Position numbers and translations under genes: made by a program. Source: Lepidodermella squamata (Eukaryota; Gastrotricha). Taken from it: a stretch of DNA of 64,000 nt. Location: NCBI GenBank assembly GCA_047495785.1, contig JBLDXI010000048.1:186001-250000 (forward strand), given 5' to 3'. Below are positions 13,437-23,090 of the stretch, piece after piece. The notes under the pieces were generated by a model, which did no database searches, had not been told where the DNA came from, and saw only the letters and a program-made list of their open reading frames with translations. Every line of letters starts with the position of its first letter. Position 1 is the first letter of the stretch.

Positions 13437-15821
13437 CGAGTCGCCGCAACACGTGTGTTAATTTTTCCGATTACAACAACGGGAGGACTCAAGACAAAAC
13501 GAACTCATCGGCATTTCGATGAAATGTGCAACGCATTTATGCATTATTACATATAGATATGTCTGTATGTATATGAATGCGCACGCAGGCTATTGATCTT
13601 GTTGTTTATTTTTCGAGGACACGCCCCGCCCGCCCGTTTAATGCAACAATGCGCGGAGTGTTGCCCGCAGCTGCTATGCTTTCAACTTAGCAGGCCAAGC
13701 GAACGATGTATAATAAATAATTACGAACAGCGTAGTCTAACGTAACCGCCGCCGCTGTAAACAACGCAAGTGACTTGACTTATCAATATTAACTCGGTTT
13801 TTTCGCCTTCGTCTTACCTTTTGCGGCTGAGGAAGATGGCCAAAATCGTTCATTCATTCGTTTTAGTATAACAAGTAGTAGTTCTAGACGGGGCAGAACA
13901 TTCTTGCATTAATATTTTACGTACGTGTGCTGATCGCGTGTTTTAATTGGCTTTTTGACACGTTTTTCAGCCGGGCTTAATGGCCATTTAAAAACGGCAA
14001 TTAAGCACTTGCCCGACGCGCTCGTATCATTCAGGATTAACGGCCACGCACTGGAGTGGGGTCAGTTTTCATTAAATAGCCAATTAAAAGAATCTGAATG
14101 ATAAGACTAAATAGAAATGCATTTCTGCGACTCAGTCGATAGGCCGACGTGGATTAGGGTATAAATTATTGCCTCACTGATTGCACCGATATGTCGAGTA
14201 CAAAGGAGTGATCCAGCATTGCAAGATGCTGGCAAGCAAACATCAAAGAAGTGATATGGACATGAAAACCAAGCGTTGGTAGCTATTTTAGCGTTTACAA
14301 ACATCTTGCAAAATAAAAATTTACCGGATTTCCAGAATCAGCGGCAATGTTTTCAAGACAAGAATTCATTTCAACCATTTCAGCGGTAGAATCACTAGTA
14401 CACTCACATTTTAGCAAGTATTAGCAATAATGAAAGATATCGACTCTACGCTAATTTTGACTAAAACAGGAGCTACGGTGTTAACCGGTGGACGTTGTCG
14501 GTCTGTCTTTCAAACAGGCGGAGTTGGGCAGTCAAACGACTTAATGACCATTTAATCGTACCGGTGCGTGAATTCAGGCAAACAAAAGGAGAGTTGATGC
14601 GACAATGCTGTGAAATTACTTAGCTGAGAGCAATTTCTTCATTGATGGCTTATTTATTCTTCAAGTTTAAGTAGTCATAACATTTTTCATGACATCTAGA
14701 TACACATTATTATCGAATGCGCGACGGAGCTGCCGCTTAATTCTCCAAGTTCTTCCGAAGAATGCATATAAAATAAAAAATCCGAGGCCCTGAAACCTGG
14801 AAAGCTTGTTTTGATGCAGGTCAAGAAAATTGTCGCCCATTTCTATGACTAAATGTAGTGATAAGTACTTTGTCTGTGAATCAGCAGTTAAAAAATATTT
14901 ACCCAAATGACAAATACTAAGAAGTAACTCGCAATTTATATTCCACAGCCCACAATGCATAACAGAATCGCCGATTGGAATCGATATCGAGAATGACCAA
15001 ACACGTTTGAAGGAAGCTGCAGCAGATCGCGAACATAAATTGGAGGGCGGTGGTACTACTACTACTATACTACTATATATCGGGAAGCTAATATTTGGAA
15101 GCTTATCCGAATTTAAGAGGCCGAGGTATTAGCGCCAAGCTTCCGAGTTCACGGATTTAGAGAAAGCATTCAAACTTGAAACTTCTGTTTAAAGCAACTA
15201 TAAGAACACAGATGCGCTATTGAGATAGATCAAGGCTTACTCATGTTCCTCAAGACAAACAATAAAGATTCACAATCGGGAAATTCCGCAAAGCTCAAAG
15301 CTCATGATAAAACGCCGCGCTAAGAGGCTGATCTGAGAGTAAATACGAGTATAAAATAGAGTAAATCCGAGAGTAAATGTAGTTGGATTCGAAAGAAGGA
15401 GAAAGGAGGAAACTAACGTGAAACGCGTCAAATCTTTCCCCAGGGCGTGGCTCCTAATTCGGCAGTAGAGGCGCAACCTGATAATAGCAAATTGAAGCCT
15501 AACATTTGAGTTCAGCGGCGATCAAGAGACAGCTCAGGTGCGCGGTCAACGGTCACAGGTGAATGATGTTGTCAAGCCGCTGAGTCGAAATTCGCGCGTC
15601 GTTGGAGACGCTAACATTTCGACGCTGTAATAAAAATTGACGTTTAAATTTTGATAATCATGTACATTTGATTGCAATTCATGCATAATAAAAAAGCACT
15701 ATATTACAAAAAGTCGTTGCTAAGTAACGGCGGTACATGCTGACGCTTCCCCTAAAGTCGTCTTAGGTTTTCATCCCTCATCGCTGATTTCAAGCCTGTT
15801 TTGTCGCAACCCAAGTGGAAA
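13437..15821. other. intergenic region, 2.4 kb
   Basis: Separates two divergent genes, the coiled-coil gene and DRC1, and should contain both promoters. A possible terminal exon of a GPCR is annotated separately at 14667-14796. Apart from an ACT-rich microsatellite near 15053-15078 nothing else is clear. Confidence 0.45.
14667..14796 (-). CDS. possible orphan terminal exon of a seven-helix receptor
   Basis: After a good acceptor (GCTTTCCAG) an open frame gives FQGLGFFILYAFFGRTWRIK, then RQLRRAF and a short tail to a stop. The FQG motif followed by a hydrophobic helix and a basic post-helix segment is what the TM7 end of secretin/adhesion-type (class B) GPCRs looks like. I found no upstream exons with other helices between here and DRC1, so this is either a fragment, a gene with exons I failed to see, or chance. 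Confidence 0.25.
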
Positions 15822-18216
15822 ATGTCTAAGGATCAACCGGAACAGAACACTGGTCCCTCTTTGGATTCAGATAATCCCGAAGAAAGAATTGCTGCTCGCC
15901 GTGCGCGAATCAAACGACGCATTGAAGAAGCCAGGAGGTTAGTTGAAGTCACACTAATGCTTATTGCTCTATATTCTGAGGAATTTTTTACTCCTCAGGG
16001 CTGCCTTGGGCGAACTAATTGAAGAGAAGAAAGAGGAAATTGTCATTCGGCCTAGTGATACTCAGATTAATCTCAGTCGTCAACGCTTAGTGAAGCTCAC
16101 GACCGATGGCAATGAAATTATTACAAACATTCGCATTGCTGCCGATGCTCGTGAGTCGACTCGACGCGTTGAAGAGGATGAGCACCGCAGACAACGCGTT
16201 GATAAAATTGAGTCTGAACGAAAGTCTTGCAACGATAAAATGGCAGAGATTACCCGTAAATGGGAATCTGCTCTTCAGAAAGAGATTCCTGATGATCTGC
16301 GAAAAATGCTGCAACAGCAACAAATTTCCTGCGATTCTCTCATCGACGAGAAGAACAAGCTCATTTCTGACTTCCGAGCTGAGCTTACTGACTGCGATTT
16401 GACGTATGCAAGGGATCTTAAGCGATGGGCTCAAGATATTGATCTCTTGGTCGAGCGTATGGAAACTCAGTTCAGAACAGCAGCTCTAACCTACCGTCAG
16501 GAGTTGCTTCAAATCGAGCATGCTTTTGACGCAGAGCGCGCCGATATGTTGAATAAGCATGAAGCTGAGTGGAAATCTACGATCGATAAGAAGCGTCTTA
16601 TGGAAGAAGATTTCTTGAAGCAACGCGCAACTATGGTTGACGAATTCGATCAACAGCTGGACGTGATGCGGCGCCAGGATGCGGAAGATTATAATATCGT
16701 CAAGGCTAAGCTGGAAAGCGAGGTCCAACTTCTTGAGCAGCAACTGCAGCTCATGAAAGCGACCTACCAGCTGAATCAAGAAAAGCTCGAGTATAATATG
16801 CAAGTGCTCAAGAAGCGCGAGGAGGAAAATGTGGTAACGATCAATCTTCAGAAGCGAAAATTGACGAAATTACACGACACGCTGAATCGCTTACAGCAAA
16901 AACTAGAAAAGCAGGAGAAATCTTTCAAGGACGAAAATGAGACATTGACAGCTGACTATCAGCGCATCAGTGATTTATTACAGCAGTTAATGCACAAAGC
17001 CAATCAATTTGTCCAGGCCGATAATGAGAAATTCAAAGAGGTTTGGCTGATGAACGAAGAGGAATGTAAGTCGCTGGTGAAGCGGCTGATGGAGATGTCG
17101 CAAATCTTGTGTGAGCAGCAGCTCGGCCTGCCTTATCAACCTAAGGAGCTCAGCTTTTTGGACGCATTTGGCCGACCTGAGTTCTCTCAAGCCAGTTCTT
17201 CGAAGCAGCAAAGGTCTGCCAACGAAATCGTTAGATCGGTAATGCAAGATGCAAAAGAGGCGACGAATCGATTGCTTCCAACAGAAGAGGCAGCAGGTAA
17301 GGTAGTCCTGCGCCTCGGAGGTTTAGACGGCACGGAACAAGTTGAAGTAACATCGACTACTGTTAAACGCATTCTAGAACTCATATGCGACGAATCAGGC
17401 TTTTTGATTGAAGAGAAGCTGCAAAAGCTATTATCGCCTCTTGATAAGGACGATCGTAACTTGATCAAACTAGACGCTATTTTCCACGCCTTACGCATCG
17501 AAAACGAGGAAGACGTCGGAATCCTAGCGAAATATTTCATTCAAATGAAGCAGAAAAGTTTGAATGATCTTCTCGAAGGCGGAGAGCAAGCAGGCCTCGA
17601 AGCCGAACTACCTCAAGCTAAAGAAGTAGATGATGGATTTGAGGAAAGTTTCGACGCCGAACACGAACTCGAAGAGCAAAATGCGGAAGATAACGTCGAA
17701 CTCATCCACCCTAATGGTACGCTTCTAGCCATGCGAGGCTTCATCGATGAGTTCCAGCGGTATCGGGCGGCTACAGCTGCCGCGAGCGCTTCGAATCACA
17801 AGCAAAACACAGAATTCCGTCTGTCGCTGGACGAACATCCCTCGCGAGATCGAGCTCGGGATTCAGCCTTCTGGTCTCAATTTGGATCTTTCCCCGGTCA
17901 GAAGGATGAGCAAGTTTGGGACGCCCTTCTCGTGGCGTTTGATAAATATCAGTAAGCTTGACATCGCTGCATTAATTTCATTAGTGATTTGTTTCATTTT
18001 AGTTCTCAACTTGAATCTCGCTCGAATCTTATTCGCGAGACAGATTCCATGCGGCAGCAGAATAACGAGCTTCGAATTTTGCTCCATCAGTACTTGCAGG
18101 CTAAGGTGAATCAGGAGCTTGTCGTTCCTCCGGCGAAGGTCATGCAATTTGACGGCGCAACAGCGGCAGCCATCGGCGCACCCTCAAACACCATGCCTGC
18201 ACCCGGCCGACCTTGA
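15822..18216 (+). CDS. DRC1: dynein regulatory complex protein 1 (DRC1/CCDC164)
   Basis: Subunit of the nexin-dynein regulatory complex that links outer doublets and coordinates dynein arms in motile cilia and flagella. Three exons: 15822-15937, 15999-17951 and 18003-18216; 760 residues, close to the ~740 of human DRC1. Family blocks seen: EERIAARRARIKRR at the N-terminus; IRIAADARESTRR; LIDEKNKLISDFRAEL; DLLVERMETQF; a long coiled coil with YQLNQEKLEYNMQVLKKREE; EVWLMNEEECKSL; the CDESGFLIEEKL block; and a C-terminal NNELRILLHQYLQAKVN followed by VPPAKVM. The ATG at 15822 is taken as start because the acidic then Arg-rich N-terminus matches the family. Presence of this gene implies motile axonemes, perhaps only in sperm. 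Confidence 0.95.
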
Positions 18217-19010
18217 TTCTATTAGAATATTTATAGTGATGTCTTATCTGTACCGCTTGCCGCTGTTTAAATATTGATGATAAGTAAAAAAGCGAAAATA
18301 TCGACCCGCCGTTGTCTTCTCAAGTATTCACCCACTCAGAAAACTGTTAAAAGGCGTGTTAATTAAAAATGCTATTTATTTCGAGTTGATCGATATTAGC
18401 GCTATTGCCAATCGATTTCTGGTCTAGATAAAAGCCGCACAAGGGCTTCAAGGGCGTACATTTCTGAGCTGAGTGGAAGACTCAGTTTTCGCACGTTGTG
18501 AATTTGACACCCATTCCAGGAACAAAAATGACCGTACTTTCAACGCACTTACTCGACCTCAGCATTGTCTAGTTCTTTCTACATAAAAACTAGGGCATGT
18601 AGCCTTCAGACATTTTGTAATTCGAAATTTAGAATAGAAGGACTAGCGACATTTCCATAAGCTAGAATTGGCCCCTTGACATTAAATTCATCCGCCGTAT
18701 TTTATTGCGCGGGGCTCGTTAATTATTCAACTCTGGCGGATTTGTAACGGATAATCCCAAGTTTTTATTTTAGCAAAAGTTATCAGCTAGAAATATTGAT
18801 TTTCTCAAATCATGTGTCTCGAGAATCACATGACATAAAGGCTTTTAATTTTAGGTCTAGATTACCGAGCTTCCTGGTTCCCAATCTCAGGTAATCCGGC
18901 TTAATTTCCGTCTTTATGCCACACCCCTGCTGATAAATCATTTCCTTTGCTTCAGCGATACTTTAAATATTAACTGTGAAATTTACGGTGTAGAGCGGTT
19001 TTTAACTCTG
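18217..19010. other. intergenic, DRC1 to beta-trefoil-like gene
   Basis: About 800 bp between two genes on the same strand. It should hold the DRC1 3' UTR and the next promoter. No RNA gene or repeat was recognised. Confidence 0.45.
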
Positions 19011-19667
19011 ATGACAGATGCTTTAACGCGGCAGTTGTCGCTCGGCTCGAAATGGGACCAAGTCGCGATCGAATCCGCATCGTCACCCGGGTATTACCTC
19101 CACATGGACTGCTCAGACATGCCGGAAGGCCGCGATGTCGAAATAGCTGAAAGCGGCGGCGGTTTCGTTCATTTCGTGCGTTACAACGTCACGTCTTCGT
19201 ACATTGACATCGAAAAACGCGACGACGCAATTGTATTCTATCTACACCGTCATGGTGATGGCAGTGTGTCTTTCGAATCCAGCAAATGGCCTGGTAAATT
19301 TCTTAGAATGGCCATTAGTAAGGTCAACCAGCGGGAGATCGGGGTAGTCAACTGCCAAAATGGCGCGTTTGCCTGGGAAAAGTTCGACCTTCAACGTCAT
19401 GGCAAAGTTGTGGCTGTCCGTTCGCAGCAATTCGATGCGTATTTGACAATTGGTGACCAGCTTCACGGTTGTAAATTGGGCTCGGCTCTTGTTGAAACGC
19501 ATAGACGTGCTGGGTTCATTCGGGCGAACGAATTGGCCCGTCACAGCGGACGCCGGCACAGTGTGATTTCGCTAGGTGAAGAGAAGGAAAGTTGTCCGAT
19601 GGGGAAGGAGAAGTTTATCATCACGAATCTCGTGCGTGGCTACTTGTCGGTTGCCAAGAGCAAGTAG
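19011..19667 (+). CDS. intracellular beta-trefoil-like protein, unknown function
   Basis: Single-exon frame of 218 residues with an AATAAA 76 bp after the stop. No signal peptide or membrane segment. Repeated units of the form aromatic/hydrophobic-G-[K/Y]-[F/Y]-L-x-[M/I] recur: PGYYLHMD (~25), PGKFLRMA (~96), QFDAYLTI (~140) and VRGYLSVAKSK (C-terminus), about 45-55 residues apart, with intervening hydrophobic beta strands. This spacing is what fascin-like or other beta-trefoil domains show. A Ser/Arg patch (RHSGRRHSVISL) near residue 180 breaks the last repeat. The fold call is inference from repeat spacing; I do not recognise a named family. Confidence 0.55.
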   Translation: MTDALTRQLSLGSKWDQVAIESASSPGYYLHMDCSDMPEGRDVEIAESGGGFVHFVRYNVTSSYIDIEKRDDAIVFYLHRHGDGSVSFESSKWPGKFLRMAISKVNQREIGVVNCQNGAFAWEKFDLQRHGKVVAVRSQQFDAYLTIGDQLHGCKLGSALVETHRRAGFIRANELARHSGRRHSVISLGEEKESCPMGKEKFIITNLVRGYLSVAKSK

Positions 19668-19742
19668 TGCATATTGCCCAATCGAGCGTCTAGCAATAAG
19701 ATGCATGGCTTCATTATGATTTTTGTTTCCTGATTCACTTGA

Positions 19743-19748
19743 AATAAA
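19743..19748 (+). promoter_or_regulatory. polyadenylation signal AATAAA
   Basis: Canonical hexamer 76 bp beyond the stop codon of the beta-trefoil-like gene. Confidence 0.6.
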
Positions 19749-19926
19749 ACCAGAAGAATTGATTCTGCTGTTCTTCTTAGCTCAGCCCTCCCCAACTAGT
19801 AATTTCAAGAAAATAATTGCCGAAAATTCGTGTTTTATTCGCAAAAAGCCGTATTTGTACTACATTGAAATGAACAAGATGTATCAATGACTCATATTTT
19901 AGTTTAGAGATGGCAAGCTAGAAATT

Positions 19927-20225
19927 TCAACACCCAGAATTGGTGATGGCACCACAGTTCGGGAAGCCACCGAATCCACAGAATCGACAGCCCTGGCCCT
20001 GCCCACCAGCGTTGCAGCCCATACAGCCCCATTGATCGGTATTACAGGTGTAACACGAGCAGTCGTACTTGACCGATTGCCCACCAACATTGTGGCATGC
20101 TGGTTCAGAAAAAATCTAATTACGGAGAGTATGCAATAATGACCTCAATATTTACCAAAGCTTGGCTTTATGAAGCCGACTGCGCAGATAAAGGTGAAAA
20201 TCAGAACAACAAGACAGGGCTTCAT
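19927..20225 (-). CDS. small secreted Cys/Gly-rich peptide
   Basis: Two exons, 20156-20225 and 19927-20099, joined in phase 1 across a 56-bp intron; 80 residues. The first exon is a clear signal peptide (MKPCLVVLIFTFICAVGF). The mature part begins near CHNVGGQSVKYDCSCYTC and continues with DQWGCMGCNAGG, CRFCGFGG and NCGAITNSGC, giving about ten Cys in some 57 residues, mostly as CxC or CxxC pairs, with many Gly. This resembles secreted disulfide-rich peptides but I cannot match a named family; antimicrobial, structural or other roles are all open. Its neighbours on the other strand also encode small secreted Cys-containing proteins. Confidence 0.65.
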
Positions 20226-20468
20226 GATTAACAGTAAAATGTAAGTGAAGCAAGTTGTTTGGTTAAAGTGAGTATTTTGTTTCAAAATCATCAGCGTTAA
20301 ATAGGCTTGAATGGAAGCTCGAATCATTAGCTGTTGCGAAATATTACGCCTTATTGCTCATGCAACAACAGAGCCGAATTCATCAGCACGAATTCATTGG
20401 ATATCAGCCTATTTTGAATAGTTAGCCCGTTTTTTTACTGTTGTCACTTTGTTGAATCCTTACTCAAA

Positions 20469-20555
20469 ATGTCCTCTTTGCAAGTCGTCCTTACTATAGG
20501 CCTTTGCTTGGCTATGGCCGCATGTGAGGTGAAGTGGTGGAACGGTTGCGACTAA
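20469..20555 (+). pseudogene. truncated paralogue of the PAN-domain secreted gene
   Basis: The frame encodes a signal peptide and the first mature residues, LCLAMAACEVKWWNGCD, then a TAA stop. It corresponds nearly residue for residue to the start of the intact gene at 21448 (LCLGMAACEVKWWHGCDY). No continuation of the PAN domain is seen after the stop. The 5' flanks of the two copies are not obviously alike. Interpreted as a decayed partial duplicate; a 28-residue secreted peptide cannot be excluded. Confidence 0.6.
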
Positions 20556-20738
20556 AAATTGAGACCGTAATTGAGACCGTCAGCAAGAAAAGCTATAAAA
20601 TCTCGAACAATGGTTGCAGGATGCACTATCGAAAAGTCATTTGGATTCGCTAAGACAAATCTTTAGACACTTTAAAAGCTTTTATTATCTATGGACGGAC
20701 TCAAATACTAAATAATGATTTTGGAAATGATGTTTCAG

Positions 20739-20874
20739 GTGGATCAACTCGGATGGACATCGCAAAAATATCCTCAATCCTGACTACAAATTCATGGGCG
20801 CAGCTTTCGTAACGAATGGCGCTACTTACCACACGCAGTTTTTTGGCAGCAGCGAAAGTGAACAATGCATGTAG
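20739..20874 (+). pseudogene. orphan C-terminal exon of a CAP/SCP-domain protein
   Basis: Following a TTTCAG acceptor, the frame reads WINSDGHRKNILNPDYKFMG, then AAFV and THTQFFG-like residues (YHTQFFGSS) to a stop. The GHRKNILNPxY signature and the final aromatic TQxFG strand are characteristic of CAP (SCP/TAPS, CRISP) domains. No exon with the N-terminal CAP helices is found upstream; the only coding trace there is the truncated PAN-like signal peptide. Most likely a relic of a former CAP gene, or a shuffled exon. Confidence 0.6.
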
Positions 20875-21447
20875 CTCGGCTATTTTTAACAACGACTGTC
20901 CGCTGTAATCAGTTATGAAAGTGCAAAACCATTGTTTTTAAAGAAAACGGATGAAATAATGGCTTATGAGCCTGAGGAATTACCAAACTTCGAGCAGTGT
21001 GAACAAATTACGTAGTACATATCGTCGTTGGCGCGTCGCATGTATTATACTTATACAGTGAATTATCATTTGAGATATAGGAGAATTTGGCGCCACAGTG
21101 TAGCGGAAATTGTCGACCTGCAATCACCAAATGTTTCATGCTAAAAGCTGACCAGGCAGTAAAAAGCAAGCAAATATATACTTACTTACTGCATAGTAAC
21201 TTGCCTCGCACCACGTGATTTCCTCCGTATTTTTCCCGGCGATTTTCATCACGTGATAAGTGCGCTTCTCGTGAATTATGAGTCAGCTGTTACTGTATCA
21301 AATACTATGCACCAAGTATTACTTATCTCGCACCTGATACACATTCTGCAGCCTATTTAAGAGGACACGAAAAGCCGCTATGAATCGCATTTCCGCAGTC
21401 TATTTCTGTTAAGTCAAACAACATCGTAAACATTTTGGCTACTAGAA
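20875..21447. other. intergenic and promoter of the PAN-domain gene
   Basis: Contains the TATA-like element annotated separately. A short GT/AC-poor stretch and no RNA gene or coding signal otherwise. Confidence 0.4.
21354..21361 (+). promoter_or_regulatory. TATA-like box of the PAN-domain gene
   Basis: TATTTAAG lies 94 bp upstream of the ATG at 21448, leaving room for a transcription start about 30 bp downstream and a short 5' UTR. A strong core promoter is in keeping with an abundantly expressed secreted product, but this is inferred. Confidence 0.4.
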
Positions 21448-21840
21448 ATGTCTCTGTACGTCATGCTGATCCTTGGCCTTTGCTTAGGCATGGCTGCTTG
21501 CGAGGTGAAGTGGTGGCATGGCTGCGACTATCACGGCAACGATATCGGCAACGCGCCATCGACAGCGGATCGGTGCGGTCCGACCTGTGAAGCTGATCCG
21601 AAATGCAGTCACTTCAGTTGGACAGACTACAACGGTGGTACTTGTTGGATGAAATCTGGCTTCCATGAAGGCATGCAGTCAACGCCCGTCGATCATTCTT
21701 TCGTTTGCGGTTACTTTACGGAACGGGCTGGTGCTGCTGCTGGCGAGAGCGAGGACGGGCAAGATGGGGAAGGTGAAGGCGAAGGCGAAGGTGATGCCGA
21801 TGCCGACGGCGAAGTCGATGCCTCAAGCAAAGAAAACTAG
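21448..21840 (+). CDS. secreted PAN/Apple-domain protein with acidic tail
   Basis: Single exon, 130 residues. The signal peptide (MSLYVMLILGLCLGMAA) is followed by a PAN/Apple-type domain at ~20-92: DYHGNDIGNAPS, RCGPTCEADPKCSHFSW, GGTCWMKSGF and DHSFVCGYF, with the usual pairing of six Cys. PAN domains bind proteins or carbohydrate. The C-terminal ~35 residues are a low-complexity run of Glu, Gly, Asp and Ala, encoded by a gaaggc-type repeat at about 21770-21815. The gene has a TATA-like element upstream and AATAAA 38 bp after the stop. A truncated paralogue lies about 1 kb upstream. Secretion and domain type are well supported; the ligand is unknown. Confidence 0.8.
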   Translation: MSLYVMLILGLCLGMAACEVKWWHGCDYHGNDIGNAPSTADRCGPTCEADPKCSHFSWTDYNGGTCWMKSGFHEGMQSTPVDHSFVCGYFTERAGAAAGESEDGQDGEGEGEGEGDADADGEVDASSKEN

Positions 21841-21877
21841 AACAGATAGTTTTTTGTTTTTTATGCTACAGCTTTTT

Positions 21878-21883
21878 AATAAA
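21878..21883 (+). promoter_or_regulatory. polyadenylation signal AATAAA
   Basis: Canonical hexamer 38 bp after the PAN-domain gene stop codon. Confidence 0.65.
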
Positions 21884-22184
21884 GCCTGAAACATTGTTGA
21901 AATTGATTTGATTTATTCAAACAATTTAGCCTCAGATCCAGGTAAATAAGTGGAACACAAATTTTCATGACCGAGCTCTCCTGATTGATGAATGAAATTC
22001 TTAAATTAAATAGATATTATTTCGCGCCCTCAAGGTATTTATCACATAAATGTATAGCTCAAGAGACTCCAAGCATTCGAAATTATTTAAAATTACGCGA
22101 GAACAATTTCAAGGTCAATGGAGTTGTGTAACAAAATATTCGTACTGACAAGGAGCTTTTCTGGAAATAATCTCGCACCAGCAA

Positions 22185-22256
22185 AGCAGAGTGGCGCAGT
22201 GGAAGCGCGCTGGGCCCATAACCCAGAGGTCTGTAGATCGAAACTACGCTCTGCTA
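22185..22256 (+). tRNA. initiator tRNA-Met (CAT)
   Basis: The 72-nt sequence folds as a cloverleaf: 7-bp acceptor stem AGCAGAG/CTCTGCT with discriminator A, D arm GCGCAGTGGAAGCGC, anticodon stem CTGGG/CCCAG around loop CCCATAA, and T loop ATCGAAA. The A1-U72 closing pair, the three G-C pairs ending the anticodon stem and the AUCGAAA T loop are the features that separate eukaryotic initiator tRNA from elongator tRNA-Met. It has no intron. A T run (Pol III terminator) starts within 10 nt of the 3' end. Confidence 0.95.
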
Positions 22257-22381
22257 AAGCTCCCTTTTTTACTGCTTCTTTTCGTCCACTTTGATTCGCA
22301 TTGATGCATACGCAAATTAGTTGGATATCTGTGATGTGTGGGATAATCGAAAGCGGGCACTGGCCTGCACCTTTGGCCACT

Positions 22382-22540
22382 AAACTTACCTGGCACTTGG
22401 ATGCGCCTCGATCATGAAGGGGGCCGCCCCAGGGCGAGGCGGGCCATTGCACTGCGGTCCGCTGACCCCTGCGCTCTGCCTCATCGGCGGAGTCGGGTGC
22501 AAAATATTTCACGTGGGTACCGGCGTTCGCGCCACACCCG
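22382..22540 (+). ncRNA. U1 spliceosomal snRNA
   Basis: U1 pairs with 5' splice sites in pre-mRNA splicing. The 5' end AAACTTACCTGGC holds the splice-site-pairing sequence ACTTACCTG. Stem-loop I has the U1-70K-binding loop GATCATGAAGG; the core CCCCAGGGCGAGGC follows; stem-loop II has the U1A-binding loop ATTGCAC; then GCTGACCCCTGCG, a stem-loop III, an Sm-site position reading AAAATATTTCACG, and a final hairpin closed by GGGT/ACCC with a CGTTCGCG loop. Length about 159 nt against ~164 in human. The first position after the cap differs from the usual AUACUU, and the Sm site lacks the normal run of four or more U. It lies 125 bp downstream of the tRNA on the same strand. Could be a functional variant or a decayed copy. 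Confidence 0.88.
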
Positions 22541-23090
22541 TAAAATCAATACAAAAAATTGGCTTTGACCAGGAAATAGCCTAGGATCCTGTTCGATTAA
22601 ACGGACAATAGGTCAGCAGCGATATTCAGCAGCTTTTCATCATCGACCACATGAGCCCCCACGTTTCCTTTCAATTTCTTGATTACTGAACTCAAGATTT
22701 TCAACAATTCCGTTATTATGCCCTCGAGTTTTTTTGCTACTCCTTATTTCATAATCATAATTTGTTTGATTTGCACTAGAAAAAATCAAGTAAACAAGGC
22801 TTTGAGGCGTTACCAAGCGATCATCTTCATCTAATTGATAGCCGCCAAATTTTGGGTCATTAAAAAAGTCAAGAAGGCGCGTGCGGGAAATGGCGACTCT
22901 GGAAATACCAAAAGCCCTAACGCGTGCCATTGATAAGCCATTGAAACGGCGGTGCAAAACAAGCCCATTCGGCTGAAAGGGCTATTTAATGGTCTATTGA
23001 GCTTTGGATGACTTTTATGGGGACTCACTCTGCCACTTGCACTTGTATCCGTGAAGCTTTCTTCGGCAAACGAAATTGAAGCCGAAAAAA
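22541..23090. other. intergenic after U1
   Basis: About 550 bp with no recognised feature. It should include the promoter of the next gene. Confidence 0.4.

Noticed and set aside
22093-22512. 139-residue minus-strand ORF
   Set aside because: It lies across the tRNA-Met and U1 genes; the plus-strand RNA genes explain the sequence.
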